Below are positions 18,181 to 27,152 of a stretch of DNA of 64,000 nt, in pieces. Positions within the stretch are counted from its first letter, which is position 1. Each line of letters opens with the position of its first letter. The position numbers and the translations under genes were made by a program. The stretch is taken from contig JBAZZQ010000012.1 of the NCBI GenBank assembly GCA_041658725.1, forward strand, positions 1-64,000, read 5' to 3'. This stretch comes from JBAZZQ01 sp041658725. Its GTDB lineage: Bacteria; Planctomycetota; Phycisphaerae; JAAYCJ01. Below the pieces are notes generated by a model, which saw only the letters and a program-made list of their open reading frames with translations, had not been told where the DNA came from and made no database searches.

Positions 18181-18234
18181 AACGCGTGAGAGAGAGTAGA
18201 TGAGTAACTTTCTCCCACGCGTTTTTTTTGCGCC
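18181..18234 (+). promoter_or_regulatory. Candidate structured leader RNA of PEP-CTERM gene
   Basis: ACGCGTG pairs with CACGCGT (7 bp, then one mismatch and four more pairs), with GAGAGAGAGT on the 5' side and CTTTC on the 3' side, followed by a run of eight T and TGCGC. The same arrangement occurs before the second PEP-CTERM gene (40155-40213) with a G-C pair replaced by T-A. A second hairpin (TTTTGCTTCGA-GTG-TCGAGGCAAAA) follows at about 18236-18262. It could be an attenuator or riboswitch-like element. Confidence 0.6.
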
Positions 18235-18298
18235 TTTTGCTTCGAGTGTCGAGGCAAAAGAACGACCCAGAGTCTACATCTTTTTAGGAGGTTTGACG

Positions 18299-19228
18299 AT
18301 GAAAATTCAGATGAATAATGTAGTGGCGATCTGTGTGTTGCTGGCGTTTGCGACGGTGGGATTGGCGATCACTATTGAGACGGTTCCTGTGGGCAATGCG
18401 GGGAATGCGGCGGATACCCGCTATGGCGGCTGCGGCTCGGTATCCTACGCTTACAACATCGGCAAGTACGAGGTGATGGCGGGACAGTACACCGAGTTTC
18501 TCAACGCCGTGGCGAAAACGGATACCTACGGACTGTATAATGGGGCCATGTGGACGGACACCACTTACGGCTGTAGGATTCAACAAACCGGGTTCCCTGG
18601 AAGTTATACATATACCGTCGCTTCCGGCTATGCGAATCGTCCGGTGAATTACGTAAGCTATTGGGATTCGCTTCGTTTCGCCAATTGGCTTGGTAACGGC
18701 CAGGGCAACGGCAGCACGGAGACCGGCGCGTACACCCTGACCTCCATTGGCATCGGAAACAATACGATTGTCCGCAATGCCGGGGCGACGTGGGCGGTAA
18801 CCAGCGAGGACGAGTGGTACAAGGCGGCGTACTACAACAGGAGTGGAAGCACGTACTTCGACTACCCGACGAGCAGTAACTCTATTGACACAAGCAAGGC
18901 AAACTATAATTTGTCTGTTGGACATACAACCGATGTTGGAAGCTACAACTTCCCCAGCCCCTACGGGACATTCGACCAGGGCGGGAACGTGTGGGAGTGG
19001 AACGAAGCCATACGTTACGATTGGTTGCGTGTCGTGCGGGGCGGCTCGTTCAGCGACCACAACGACACCCTGCACGCGTCGTATCGCTACAACGGCACCC
19101 CGACGAACGAGTACAGCATCGTCGGGTTCCGTGTGTCCGAGGTTCCTGAGCCGGCTTCCCTGGCGATTCTCGTCTTGGGCGGGATAGGGGCGCTGGTGAG
19201 GCGAAGGGGAGTGGGCAGTAGTGAGTAG
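18299..19228 (+). CDS. PEP-CTERM protein with formylglycine-generating-enzyme-like (SUMF1) domain
   Basis: 309 residues from the ATG preceded by AGGAGG. A signal peptide (residues 1-24) leads into an FGE/SUMF1-type lectin-like fold: YNIGKYEVMAGQYTEFLNAV, PVNYVSYWDSLRFANWLGNG, GGNVWEWNEA, LRVVRGGSFSD and SIVGFRVS. It ends with the exosortase sorting signal VPEPASLAILVLGGIGALVRRR. Such proteins are exported and processed by exosortase, probably for the cell surface; an enzymatic role is doubtful. The exosortase gene is not in the window. The longer open frame to 18200 would run through the leader hairpin and is rejected. Confidence 0.9.
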   Translation: MKIQMNNVVAICVLLAFATVGLAITIETVPVGNAGNAADTRYGGCGSVSYAYNIGKYEVMAGQYTEFLNAVAKTDTYGLYNGAMWTDTTYGCRIQQTGFPGSYTYTVASGYANRPVNYVSYWDSLRFANWLGNGQGNGSTETGAYTLTSIGIGNNTIVRNAGATWAVTSEDEWYKAAYYNRSGSTYFDYPTSSNSIDTSKANYNLSVGHTTDVGSYNFPSPYGTFDQGGNVWEWNEAIRYDWLRVVRGGSFSDHNDTLHASYRYNGTPTNEYSIVGFRVSEVPEPASLAILVLGGIGALVRRRGVGSSE

Positions 19229-19270
19229 GCAGTGGGAAGAAAGTAGACAAGTAGACGAGTAGTCGAGTAG
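19223..19270 (+). repeat. Direct repeat, right copy
   Basis: Counterpart of 17852-17893, immediately before the stop codon and 3' flank of the PEP-CTERM gene. Confidence 0.75.
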
Positions 19271-19282
19271 AAGAAAAAGAAA

Positions 19283-19319
19283 TTGCAAAGCTTGTCCCCG
19301 GCCTGACCGGGGATGCAAA
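19283..19319 (-). repeat. 37-bp inverted repeat, right copy
   Basis: Exact reverse complement of 17929-17965; a degenerate direct copy follows at about 19328-19361. Confidence 0.85.
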
Positions 19320-19402
19320 TTGCAAATATCAAAGCTTGTCCTCGACTTGATCGGGGATGCAAAGTTGAAGAAAAGAGGGCGGAGCAAGCACCGCCCCTAC
19401 TT

Positions 19403-20371
19403 TTATGGGCCGGGTTTGGTCCACCAGGCGGGGTCGGTGAGGTATTTACTAACAGTCATGGCGACGGCTACTCCGTCTCCCGCGGCGGTAGCCAGTTGCA
19501 TGGCGGCGGCGGTGCGGCAATCACCGGCGACGAAAATTCCGGGGATCGAGGTTCGCAAGTACCAGGGGTCGCATTGTACGAAACCGTGTTCGTCGAGCGG
19601 GACAAAACCCTTTAGGAAATGCGTGTTGGGGACCATTCCGATGAAGACGAAGACGCCGTCGCACTCGATCACTCCTTCGTGCGCGGTTTTAATATTTTTG
19701 GTTTTGACGTATTCGACCCGGTCCTTGCCTTCGATGCTGATTAATGTGGTGTCGAGGACGAGTTCGATTTTTCCGGCCTGGACCTCCCGGTCAAGTTCTT
19801 CGACGAGGATTTTTTCCGCTCGGAATTGGTCGCGGCGATGGACGAGGTAGAGTTTTTTGACATATTTTGCCAGGTGAAGGGTTTCCTGGATGGCGGTATT
19901 TCCTCCGCCGACGGAGACGACAGTTTTGTCCTGATAGAAAGGTGCGTCGCAGGTTCCGCAGTAGCTGACTCCGGTTCCGGATTGACGGAAGCGGTCTTCG
20001 CCGGGAATGCCGAGTTTTCGATAGTCGCTTCCCGGAGTGAGAATGACGACGCGGGTGAGGATTTGCTCCTCGCCGTTGATTTCCACGCTGATTTTTCCGT
20101 CGGGAAGAGCTTTTACCGCGGTGACGGCGGCGAGTTGGCGAATTTCCGCCCCGAAGGTGCGGCACTGGTTTTCCATGTTGCCGACCAGTTCGGCTCCGCT
20201 GACGCGAAGGAAGCCGGGATAATTTTCAATTCGATCGGTGTTGTTGATCTGCCCGCCGGGGATCGATTTATCCAGGATGATGGTTTTATGCCTGTCGCGC
20301 GAGGTATAAATTGCGGCGGCCAGTCCGGCGGGGCCTGCCCCGACAATGACCACGTCGTAAATTTCCGGCAT
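19403..20371 (-). CDS. trxB: Thioredoxin reductase
   Basis: 322 residues. FAD-binding GAGPAGLAAAIYTSRD at the N terminus, redox-active CGTC in VSYCGTCDAPF near residue 133, NADP-binding GGGNTAIQ, and the second FAD motif GDCRTAAAMQLATAAGDG. The enzyme reduces thioredoxin with NADPH. The active site reads CGTC and not the common CATC. Its ATG overlaps the stop of the upstream membrane protein, so the two form an operon. Confidence 0.93.
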   Translation of the reverse strand: MPEIYDVVIVGAGPAGLAAAIYTSRDRHKTIILDKSIPGGQINNTDRIENYPGFLRVSGAELVGNMENQCRTFGAEIRQLAAVTAVKALPDGKISVEINGEEQILTRVVILTPGSDYRKLGIPGEDRFRQSGTGVSYCGTCDAPFYQDKTVVSVGGGNTAIQETLHLAKYVKKLYLVHRRDQFRAEKILVEELDREVQAGKIELVLDTTLISIEGKDRVEYVKTKNIKTAHEGVIECDGVFVFIGMVPNTHFLKGFVPLDEHGFVQCDPWYLRTSIPGIFVAGDCRTAAAMQLATAAGDGVAVAMTVSKYLTDPAWWTKPGP

Positions 20372-21069
20372 CAGGAAATCTCCTTGTCAATTTTGGATTG
20401 AAGAAAAAATATCGAGGTTTGCATTTTGGGTCCATCGCCCAAAGGGATAGGCGGCGGGATCTTTTTTGGTTTAAGATTTACGGTCTGGGCCATTTTGTCC
20501 AGCCAGACGGAAAGCGTATTCGTACTCGAACGAGGACCGATGAAGATCAGGGCCAGGGATGTGCCATCGGGCAGAAAAAACAACCGCATAGCCATAAATT
20601 CGACTTCGTTTTGCTCACCCTTGAAAAGCAGACTGATATCATAATTCGGCAAGGAATTAATTTTGGGTTGTTCCTGGATTTTCAGAGTGGCCAGGGAGGG
20701 GCGGTCGAGCAGGACATAGCGGCTAAGGAGGATGGGAAAATCTCTTTTTCGAGTTGGTTGGACTGGCAAAAGGTCTAGATAAAGCGAGGCGGTATCGTGT
20801 TGAGCGGGTAACGGGATATTCCATCCGGTGACCATGCCGGAAAGCAAATCTTTCCGAGAAAGGGTTTTCCATTTCGAGCAAAGTGATACGGAAATCTCGC
20901 CGGAGCGGGAGGAAAATTCGAAGGTACGGTCCAGATCAAGTCGGAAGAGGTGAAGTTTGCCTTTTTGGACCACGTAGGCGAAGATCAGACAGGCCAGGAG
21001 AAGCAGGGCCAGAAGAATTTTTGCCAGTCCGGGTTTCGCTTTTTGTTTTTGAGATATTACGGTCCACAT
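20371..21069 (-). CDS. Membrane-anchored protein of unknown function
   Basis: 232 residues with one N-terminal transmembrane segment (LAKILLALLLLACLIFAYVV, residues 15-34) and a beta-rich extracytoplasmic part of about 190 residues. No family recognised. It shares one base with the start of trxB, indicating translational coupling. Confidence 0.65.
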   Translation of the reverse strand: MWTVISQKQKAKPGLAKILLALLLLACLIFAYVVQKGKLHLFRLDLDRTFEFSSRSGEISVSLCSKWKTLSRKDLLSGMVTGWNIPLPAQHDTASLYLDLLPVQPTRKRDFPILLSRYVLLDRPSLATLKIQEQPKINSLPNYDISLLFKGEQNEVEFMAMRLFFLPDGTSLALIFIGPRSSTNTLSVWLDKMAQTVNLKPKKIPPPIPLGDGPKMQTSIFFLQSKIDKEIS

Positions 21070-21203
21070 AGAAGAAGATCATAAGAAGATTAGGGTATAG
21101 TTTCAATGTCAAAAATAATGTAATGACTAAATCCTAATGACTAATGTCTACTCAATGACTAAACCCCAATGCCTTAAAAGAATTCCTTCATCCCAAAAGA
21201 AAC

Positions 21204-21232
21204 TTTCACAAAGCGAGATGAAATGATATAGT
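21204..21232 (+). promoter_or_regulatory. Sigma-70-type promoter
   Basis: TTTCAC, 17-bp spacer, TATAGT, about 40 bp before the ATG at 21272. Upstream (21070-21203) are only copies of the short motif ATGACTAAATCCTAA. Confidence 0.5.
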
Positions 21233-21271
21233 GAGAAAAAATAGAAAGTAATCTCTTATGAGGTCATTTTT

Positions 21272-21796
21272 ATGCCGTTGTTAGAAGGGAATTATTTAAT
21301 CATATTTGTGGGCGTCGCTGTGGTGGCCATTATTTTACTGATGCGAGGCTCGATGCGGCGGATCAAAGGCAAGAGCGCGCTAAGCAGCCAGGAGGCGGCA
21401 AATCGAATCCCTTCGCTGCAAAACCAGATGGAAGTGCGGGATCATTTGCAGAAGCTTATGGTGAATCTGCAGGATTTAGCCCGCCAGATCAACGGGCATA
21501 TCGATACGCGGTTCTGCAAGTTGGAGGTGCTGATCAAGGAGGCGGACGAAAAGATTCGTCAATTGCGGGCGATGGGGTTTGGAGGGAAATTACCTGGCGA
21601 GCCGGCGGCGGGGGGGCAGAATGAGATTAAAACGGATACTGATCGGGAAATGATCTATAAGCTGGCGGACATGGGAAAGACTTCGGTGGAGATCGCCCAG
21701 GAACTCAAGAAAAATACGGGCGAAATCGAGTTGATTTTATCCTTGCGGCGAAGCAGCCGGGGTGGCTCCAGCAAGATTGATTATAGGATTGGTTGA
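21272..21796 (+). CDS. Single-pass membrane protein with coiled coil and HTH-like tail
   Basis: 174 residues: one N-terminal transmembrane helix (residues 7-24, YLIIFVGVAVVAIILLM), a coiled-coil region (about 45-110), and a C-terminal helix-turn-helix-like segment (YKLADMGKTSVEIAQELKKN, about 138-157). This layout resembles DUF2802/DUF6115-type proteins. Function unknown. It lies 27 bp upstream of the glycosyltransferase gene. Confidence 0.6.
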   Translation: MPLLEGNYLIIFVGVAVVAIILLMRGSMRRIKGKSALSSQEAANRIPSLQNQMEVRDHLQKLMVNLQDLARQINGHIDTRFCKLEVLIKEADEKIRQLRAMGFGGKLPGEPAAGGQNEIKTDTDREMIYKLADMGKTSVEIAQELKKNTGEIELILSLRRSSRGGSSKIDYRIG

Positions 21797-21823
21797 ACAA
21801 ACAGGTAAAGCAAAGGTTGGTTT

Positions 21824-23008
21824 ATGGATATTTTTTTGAAGATAGTGATCGTCTATTTGATTCTGAATACGCTGATCTGGCTTTTGCGGCATTTGAATAT
21901 ATCTCGGGCGAAACGCAATTCGGAGAGTTTGGACAGCCGGTATCCGATAGGGAAATTCTCGCCCATGCCTAAAGTTTCCGTGCTGGTGGCGGGAAAAAAT
22001 GAAGAGCGAAATATTGAAAGATGTCTGCGGTCGCTTCTTGGTCAGAATTATCCGGAATTACAAGTAATCGCTATAAATGACCGCAGCACTGACCGGACGG
22101 GTGAAATCATGGATAAACTTGCCGGGCAGTCCGGCGGGCGGTTGAAAGTGGTGCATGTCCGCCAGTTGCCGGATGGATGGAAGGGAAAACCGCACGCGAT
22201 GCACGAGGGTCAAAAACTCGCAACGGGGGACTACCTGGTCTTTACGGACGCGGATTGTTTCTTTCAGTGCCCGGATTGCATTCGGATCGCCGTGGAATTC
22301 ACAATGGAGAAAAAAGTGGATTTGCTCTCGGTGCTTCCGGTGCTGGAGACATCAAGTTTCTGGGAACGTGTTTTGCAGCCGGTGTGCAGCGCGGTGCTGA
22401 TTATCTGGTTTCAGCCTGAGCGGGTGAATAATCCTATGAGCAAGGTGGCTTACGCGAACGGGGCGTTTATGCTTTTTTCGCGGAGTTGTTATGACCGGAT
22501 TGGCGGGCATCCGGCGGTGAAAGAACATTTGATGGAAGATATGGCGTTTGCCCGGCGGGTGAAGGGGTCGGGAATGAAGTTGTACGTGGTCCAGAATCGA
22601 GATCTTTACCGGGCGCGGATGTATGAGGATTTTTCCAGCACTTTTACAGGCTGGAGCCGGATATTTTACGGGGGATTCATGCACGTGTCGAAGGTGGCCA
22701 GAGCGGTGTTGCTGCTTGTTATTATGAGTCTGCTTCCCTGTTTGATTTTGGCGGGGGCTTTGATGGTGGCGACGATCAAGGCGTGGGACGTGCGCGAGTT
22801 GGGGTGGTGGGTTCTTGCCTGGTCGGGATTCGCGATGGCGGCACAAATGTCGGTATCGGTGCGATTTTATCAATTGATGGGATCGAAATGGTATTGGGCG
22901 ATTACCTATCCTTTGGGGGCGATGGTTACGTTTATGATCTTAATGAGTTCGCTGAAGAAATTTATGGGCGGGACAATTGTTTGGCGTGGTTCAGAAATCA
23001 AACTGTAG
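21824..23008 (+). CDS. Membrane-anchored family 2 glycosyltransferase
   Basis: 394 residues. An N-terminal transmembrane helix is followed by a GT-A domain: KVSVLVAGKNEERNIERCL, INDRSTDRTGEIM, the DxD-type FTDADCFF, and HLMEDMAFARRVKGSG with the ED base. Three or four helices follow at the C terminus (about 290-385). Layout resembles HpnB/CruC-type transferases acting on lipid acceptors. Substrate unknown. Probably co-transcribed with the upstream anchored protein. Confidence 0.85.
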   Translation: MDIFLKIVIVYLILNTLIWLLRHLNISRAKRNSESLDSRYPIGKFSPMPKVSVLVAGKNEERNIERCLRSLLGQNYPELQVIAINDRSTDRTGEIMDKLAGQSGGRLKVVHVRQLPDGWKGKPHAMHEGQKLATGDYLVFTDADCFFQCPDCIRIAVEFTMEKKVDLLSVLPVLETSSFWERVLQPVCSAVLIIWFQPERVNNPMSKVAYANGAFMLFSRSCYDRIGGHPAVKEHLMEDMAFARRVKGSGMKLYVVQNRDLYRARMYEDFSSTFTGWSRIFYGGFMHVSKVARAVLLLVIMSLLPCLILAGALMVATIKAWDVRELGWWVLAWSGFAMAAQMSVSVRFYQLMGSKWYWAITYPLGAMVTFMILMSSLKKFMGGTIVWRGSEIKL

Positions 23009-23230
23009 AATGTTTATAGGACCCTTCCACAACAATTATCGGTCGTGGTGAAAAGTATTTTTTTTGGGTTTGGGATAAGGGTCGTCCGATAATTTGCCAA
23101 AACCGTATGAATTTTACATCTATTCAAGTTTAAAAGGGGTTTTTGACGAAAGTAGAGGCTGATGATTTTGAGGCAAGATCAGATCTTTGACAAGTTGGTT
23201 TAAAGCGGCGAAAAAAATTTCAGACGTAAA

Positions 23231-23257
23231 TAAAGTCCGGAAATTTCTGGTCCGATA
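23231..23257 (+). promoter_or_regulatory. Sigma-28 (FliA)-type promoter of flagellin gene
   Basis: TAAAGTCC, 11-bp spacer, GTCCGATA, close to the class III flagellar consensus TAAA-N15-GCCGATAA. It would give a leader of about 180 nt containing hairpins GGTGTGAG/CTCACACC (about 23345-23370) and GCGGCT/AGCCGC (about 23400-23420). Confidence 0.7.
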
Positions 23258-23445
23258 GGACAAATGCCAGGATGGCAAATGTCTCGGACCGGTCGACAGG
23301 TTCGCGAAAGTGTCCGGTATCGCGGATGCGATGAAGGGCGCGAATGGGTGTGAGAAAGGCTACTCACACCTGCTTACGTAAACAGGTAACATTATGGTTC
23401 TGCGGCTAAGGACAGCCGCCCGTTTTAAAGTCACGGAGGATTACA

Positions 23446-24882
23446 ATGACACGCATCAACCACAACATCAGTTCTCTCCAGGCAATGCACAGTTTGATTG
23501 CCAACCAAAACTCCCTGAGTGTAAGTCTGCAGCGACTCTCCACGGGTCTGAAGATCAACAGCGGTAAGGATGACCCCGCGGGTTTGATCGCCTCGGAGAA
23601 TCTGCGCGGTGAGATACAGAGTATCAATTCCGCCATAGACAACTCCACTCGGGCCAACAACGTCATTTCCACTGCGGAAGGGGCGTTAAATGAGGTCAGT
23701 GCTCTTCTGGTCCAGATTCGAGGATTGATAACCACTTCGTCCAACACCGGCGCGTTGTCGGACGAAGAACGTCAAGCCAATCAATTGCAGGTGGATTCGA
23801 TCCTGGGAAGTATAGATCGAATTTCCAACACCACGCAGTTTAATGGGAAGAAACTGCTGGATGGATCGCTTCAGTACACCCTTTCCGGAGTTAAAACCAG
23901 TGCCCTTTCTGAGGTTCGCCTCTATTCGGCTCGACCGCCTGAGACCGGTGGCCTTCCGATCGTGGTGCAGGTAACCGCATCGGCACAGGTTGCCCAATTG
24001 AAATTTACCGGGGCCGGTCTTCCGGGTGCCTCGGCGGCCTCGATCCGGATAACCGGAACCCGTGGCAGTGAAGTCTTAAGCTTTGCCGGAAGTACCCATA
24101 CTTCCGCTATTGCCGTGGCGATTAACAGGTTTAGAGACGTGCTCGGTGTTTCCGCGACCACGTCAGGAACGACGGGGCTTTATTTCAACAGCACTGAATA
24201 CGGTTCGAATGCTTTTGTGACAGTTGAGAATATCGGATCATATCAATTCCAGACCCAAAAGATCGGTGGACCTCTTGGAATAAGCACCACCGCCAATGGC
24301 GTCGATGCCTCGGTTATGATCAATGGTCAGATGGCAACAGTGGATGGTCTGGTTGCGTCCGTAAAGAACAGCTCACTGGATATGGAAGTGATTCTTACCA
24401 GCGGGTTGGGAACCCAAAAGGCATCGACCAGTTTTGGAGTCACGGGAGGGGGTGCGGTCTTCCAGCTCTCTCCGACGGTGAACAGGCAAGGTCAAGCCTC
24501 TCTGGGTATCTACAGTGTCTCAACGGGAACTCTGGGTAACCACGAGGTGGGATATTTAAGTTCGTTGGGTACTGGAAATGTTAATTCGCTGGTGACGGCC
24601 GACGGAGTTACCGCTCAAAGAATATTAGACCGAGCTATCATGCAGGTCAGTGCTGAACGAGGTCGGTTGGGCGCGTTCCAGAAAAATACGATCGAGCCGA
24701 ATGTCAACTCGCTGCAGATCGCGTTGGAGAATGTTACGTCCAGTGAGAGCGCCATTCGCGATACCGATTTTGCGTCAGAAACGGCGGCGATGACACGCGC
24801 GCAAATCCTGAGTTCGGCGACGACGACCGTTCTGAAGCTGGCCAACGCTTCTCCTCAAAATATCTTGGCACTATTACAATAA
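23446..24882 (+). CDS. Flagellin
   Basis: 478 residues with conserved D0/D1 ends: TRINHNISSLQAMHSLIANQ, LQRLSTGLKINSGKDDPAGL and IDRISNTTQFNGKKLLDGS at the N side. At the C side are QVSAERGRLGAFQKN, ESAIRDTDFASETAAMTR and ANASPQNILALLQ. The central part (about 150-390) is variable. It polymerises into the flagellar filament after export by the flagellar type III apparatus. GGAGG precedes the ATG. No other flagellar structural gene is nearby apart from a second flagellin at 29102-30532. Confidence 0.95.
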   Translation: MTRINHNISSLQAMHSLIANQNSLSVSLQRLSTGLKINSGKDDPAGLIASENLRGEIQSINSAIDNSTRANNVISTAEGALNEVSALLVQIRGLITTSSNTGALSDEERQANQLQVDSILGSIDRISNTTQFNGKKLLDGSLQYTLSGVKTSALSEVRLYSARPPETGGLPIVVQVTASAQVAQLKFTGAGLPGASAASIRITGTRGSEVLSFAGSTHTSAIAVAINRFRDVLGVSATTSGTTGLYFNSTEYGSNAFVTVENIGSYQFQTQKIGGPLGISTTANGVDASVMINGQMATVDGLVASVKNSSLDMEVILTSGLGTQKASTSFGVTGGGAVFQLSPTVNRQGQASLGIYSVSTGTLGNHEVGYLSSLGTGNVNSLVTADGVTAQRILDRAIMQVSAERGRLGAFQKNTIEPNVNSLQIALENVTSSESAIRDTDFASETAAMTRAQILSSATTTVLKLANASPQNILALLQ

Positions 24883-24981
24883 CGCGTTCCGGTGGGCTGA
24901 CGGCACGCGATCTATGAACTTCGATGTGAAACTTCGCAGTTTACCGAACCTCCGTGCTCGCCGATGATTTGCCTCCGGCGA

Positions 24982-25018
24982 GGGCTCCGGTCAGTAACCC
25001 TGACCGGAGCCCATTTTA
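24982..25018 (+). terminator. Terminator after the first flagellin
   Basis: Perfect 13-bp stem GGGCTCCGGTCAG with its complement, short loop, followed by ATTTTAATT. Confidence 0.85.
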
Positions 25019-25034
25019 ATTGGGCAGTTTCTTT

Positions 25035-25058
25035 AAGAGGCACGACCGTAAGGGAGTG
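25035..25058 (+). repeat. 24-bp repeat, subtype 1 (copy C)
   Basis: Core GACCGTAAGGGA flanked by CAC/GTG and then T6, giving an extended stem with A-T and G·T pairs. Lies between a flagellin terminator and the mcsA promoter. Confidence 0.9.
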
Positions 25059-25135
25059 TTTTTTCCGCGACAGGAAAGTTAGGGATTACTCAGCCGGTCT
25101 TTTCCGCATTGGCCACGCCCACTGCCCAATTTAAG

Positions 25136-25164
25136 TTGACGTTTGGGATGCAGACGAATATCAT
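25136..25164 (+). promoter_or_regulatory. Sigma-70-type promoter of mcsAB
   Basis: TTGACG, 17-bp spacer, TATCAT, 57 bp before the likely mcsA start. Confidence 0.65.
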
Positions 25165-25221
25165 CATAGAGTAGGATGTCTTTTAATCCAGCCGACAGGT
25201 CAACGACGAGAGGTTATGAGT

Positions 25222-25710
25222 ATGTTATGCCAAAAGTGCAAAAAACATGCGGCGACGGTTCATTTAACTGAAATATTAAACAGTGAAAAGCGAGAAAAGC
25301 ACCTTTGCGAGCAGTGCGCTGCTCAGGAGGGTCTGACGGATAAGGCGCAGCAGCCGATCAATCAACTGGTGGCAAAGTTTGTCCTGGCCCAGACCGAAGC
25401 CAAGGAGCTTTCTCAGATAACGTGCCCGGATTGCGGGATGAGTTTTCTTCAATTTCGCAACGGTGGATTGCTGGGATGTCCTAATGATTATGAGGTGTTT
25501 AAGCAGACACTGGTGGGTTTACTGGAAAAGGCCCATGAAGGCCGGACTCAGCACGTGGGAAAAATTCCCGGCGGACGGGAAAATAAGCATAAGCGTCAGC
25601 ACGAATTGATGAAGCTCAGACGGGACCTGCAGGAGGCGGTGAACCTGGAGGATTATGAACGAGCTGCCGCCTTGCGTGACAAAGTAAAAGGGTTGGAAGA
25701 AAATGGATAA
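25222..25710 (+). CDS. mcsA: McsA, activator of protein-arginine kinase
   Basis: About 162 residues with two zinc-binding CxxC pairs (CQKC, CEQC), a further CPDC and a cysteine downstream, then a C-terminal UVR motif (ELMKLRRDLQEAVNLEDYERAAALRDKVKGLE). McsA activates McsB, which phosphorylates arginines and marks proteins for ClpCP in Firmicutes. GAGAGG is too close to the ATG at 25216 but well placed for the one at 25222 (MLCQKC, the usual start). Overlaps mcsB by 8 bp. No ctsR or clpC is adjacent. Confidence 0.9.
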   Translation: MLCQKCKKHAATVHLTEILNSEKREKHLCEQCAAQEGLTDKAQQPINQLVAKFVLAQTEAKELSQITCPDCGMSFLQFRNGGLLGCPNDYEVFKQTLVGLLEKAHEGRTQHVGKIPGGRENKHKRQHELMKLRRDLQEAVNLEDYERAAALRDKVKGLEENG

Positions 25711-26770
25711 TGTAACCGAGTTGGTCTCCGGTCGTGGTGATTGGCTTAAGAGTGTGAACTCTGAGGGTGGGATCGTGATCTCGTCGCGGATTAGGTTGGC
25801 GAGGAATCTGGGCGGATTTCATTTTTTGAGTAAATGTTCACAGCAGGACCGGGATGAGATTCAGGCATTGATTGTCGGCGCGATCAACTCCAGCGCGTTG
25901 GGCGGACATTTTTTTTATGTTCACCTTGACAACATGGGTCCGTTGGAGAGGCAGTTGCTGGTGGAACGGCATTTGATTTCGCGCCAGCATGCCGAGGCGG
26001 AAGGACCACGAGGCGTGGCCCTGGTGGGGGACGAGACGGTGGCGTTAATGGTGAACGAAGAAGATCATCTGCGGATGCAGGTGCTCTATGGCGGTTTGCA
26101 ATTGGATAAAGCCTGGCAGCGGATTAACCAACTGGACGATCAACTGGAAGAACGGCTGGAATTTGCTTTTCACGAGCAGTTCGGCTATCTGACCGCCTGT
26201 CCGACAAATATCGGGACGGGGATTCGGGTTTCGGTAATGATGCACCTGCCTGCCTTAAAAATCACAGGCGAAATCGAACGAGTTTTTCGCGCAGCGAAGG
26301 ATATGCACCTGGCCGTCCGCGGATTGTATGGCGAAGGGACGGAAGCAACAGGAGATTTTTACCAGATTTCCAACCAGAGCACTCTGGGAAAAACGGAAGA
26401 GGAAATTGTGGAAGAGTTTCGCGACCTGGTGGTCCCACGGATCACGGAATACGAGGTCCAGGCCAGAGAATTGCTTACCAAACAAAAATCGACAATGATC
26501 GAGGATAAGGTCTGGCGGGCGATTGGAATGCTCAAATATGCCCGAACGATCAGTACGGAAGAGACCTTGCTTTTACTTTCCCACCTTAGGATGGGTTTGA
26601 ATATGGGGATGCTGAACGATGTCGATCTGGACACGATCAATGAGTTGTTCCTGAACACGCAGCAGGCGCATTTGCAGATTATCACCGGCCAGCGCCTCGA
26701 CGGCGAGCAGCGGAGCAAACTTCGCGCCGACTATATCCGCCGGCGACTCAGCAATCACCAGAACAACTGA
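25703..26770 (+). CDS. mcsB: Protein-arginine kinase McsB
   Basis: 355 residues in the guanido-kinase superfamily: ISSRIRLARNLGGF (nucleotide-binding arginines), VALMVNEEDHLRMQ (NEEDH signature), FGYLTACPTNIGTGIR with the catalytic-position cysteine, and a C-terminal RRRL-type region. McsB phosphorylates arginine residues on proteins. Length and pairing with mcsA agree with a true McsB and not a small-molecule phosphagen kinase. Confidence 0.95.
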   Translation: MDNVTELVSGRGDWLKSVNSEGGIVISSRIRLARNLGGFHFLSKCSQQDRDEIQALIVGAINSSALGGHFFYVHLDNMGPLERQLLVERHLISRQHAEAEGPRGVALVGDETVALMVNEEDHLRMQVLYGGLQLDKAWQRINQLDDQLEERLEFAFHEQFGYLTACPTNIGTGIRVSVMMHLPALKITGEIERVFRAAKDMHLAVRGLYGEGTEATGDFYQISNQSTLGKTEEEIVEEFRDLVVPRITEYEVQARELLTKQKSTMIEDKVWRAIGMLKYARTISTEETLLLLSHLRMGLNMGMLNDVDLDTINELFLNTQQAHLQIITGQRLDGEQRSKLRADYIRRRLSNHQNN

Positions 26771-26816
26771 TAAGATGCCTATTTTTACTTTCGGAGTTAT
26801 GTAGTATCGAGATGAC

Positions 26817-27128
26817 ATGGAAAATCCACGTTTAGTAAAAAGGTGTCTGCTGAGTCTGCTTGGTATATTTACTGCTCTTGTGCTTGCTTGCAGTATTTAT
26901 TTCAAAGACCCTGATATATTGGTTGGGTGGTTGGGTTGGATCATTGTTATCTTTGTTGTATGTGTGCTGATGCAGATGTGTCTGGCGACGGTGTTTATTC
27001 CTGTCTTCTGGCTGATGAGCAAGCTTATGGGAAAGAAAGGGGGGAGTCCTGATGACTTTTGTCATTCCCGCGCAGACGGGAATCCAGTCTTACGAAAAAC
27101 CACTGGACTCCCGCTTTTGCGGGAGTGA
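26817..27128 (+). CDS. Small two-helix membrane protein with repeat-derived tail
   Basis: 103 residues. Helices at about 8-28 and 37-72. The last ~22 residues (CHSRADGNPVLRKTTG…) are encoded by the VIPAQ-type repeat at 27061-27129, so the original C terminus was probably shorter and different. No family recognised. Confidence 0.5.
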   Translation: MENPRLVKRCLLSLLGIFTALVLACSIYFKDPDILVGWLGWIIVIFVVCVLMQMCLATVFIPVFWLMSKLMGKKGGSPDDFCHSRADGNPVLRKTTGLPLLRE

Positions 27129-27129
27129 C
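27061..27129. repeat. Paired palindromic repeat (GTCATTCCCGCG family)
   Basis: Left arm GTCATTCCCGCG…GGGAATCCAG and right arm CTGGACTCCCGC…GGGAGTGAC in inverted orientation. A single half occurs inside the giant M56 gene at 34812-34838. This repeat type is widespread in bacteria. Confidence 0.85.
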
Positions 27130-27152
27130 AGAAAACCGGTCAATTTGAATAG

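Noticed and set aside
18284..19387. Long open frame opposite the PEP-CTERM gene
   Set aside because: It is antisense to a gene with signal peptide, domain and sorting signal; its composition is that of a shadow frame.
25216..25221. ATG at 25216 as start of mcsA
   Set aside because: The GAGAGG sequence is only two bases before it; the ATG at 25222 is correctly spaced and gives the usual MLCQ start.
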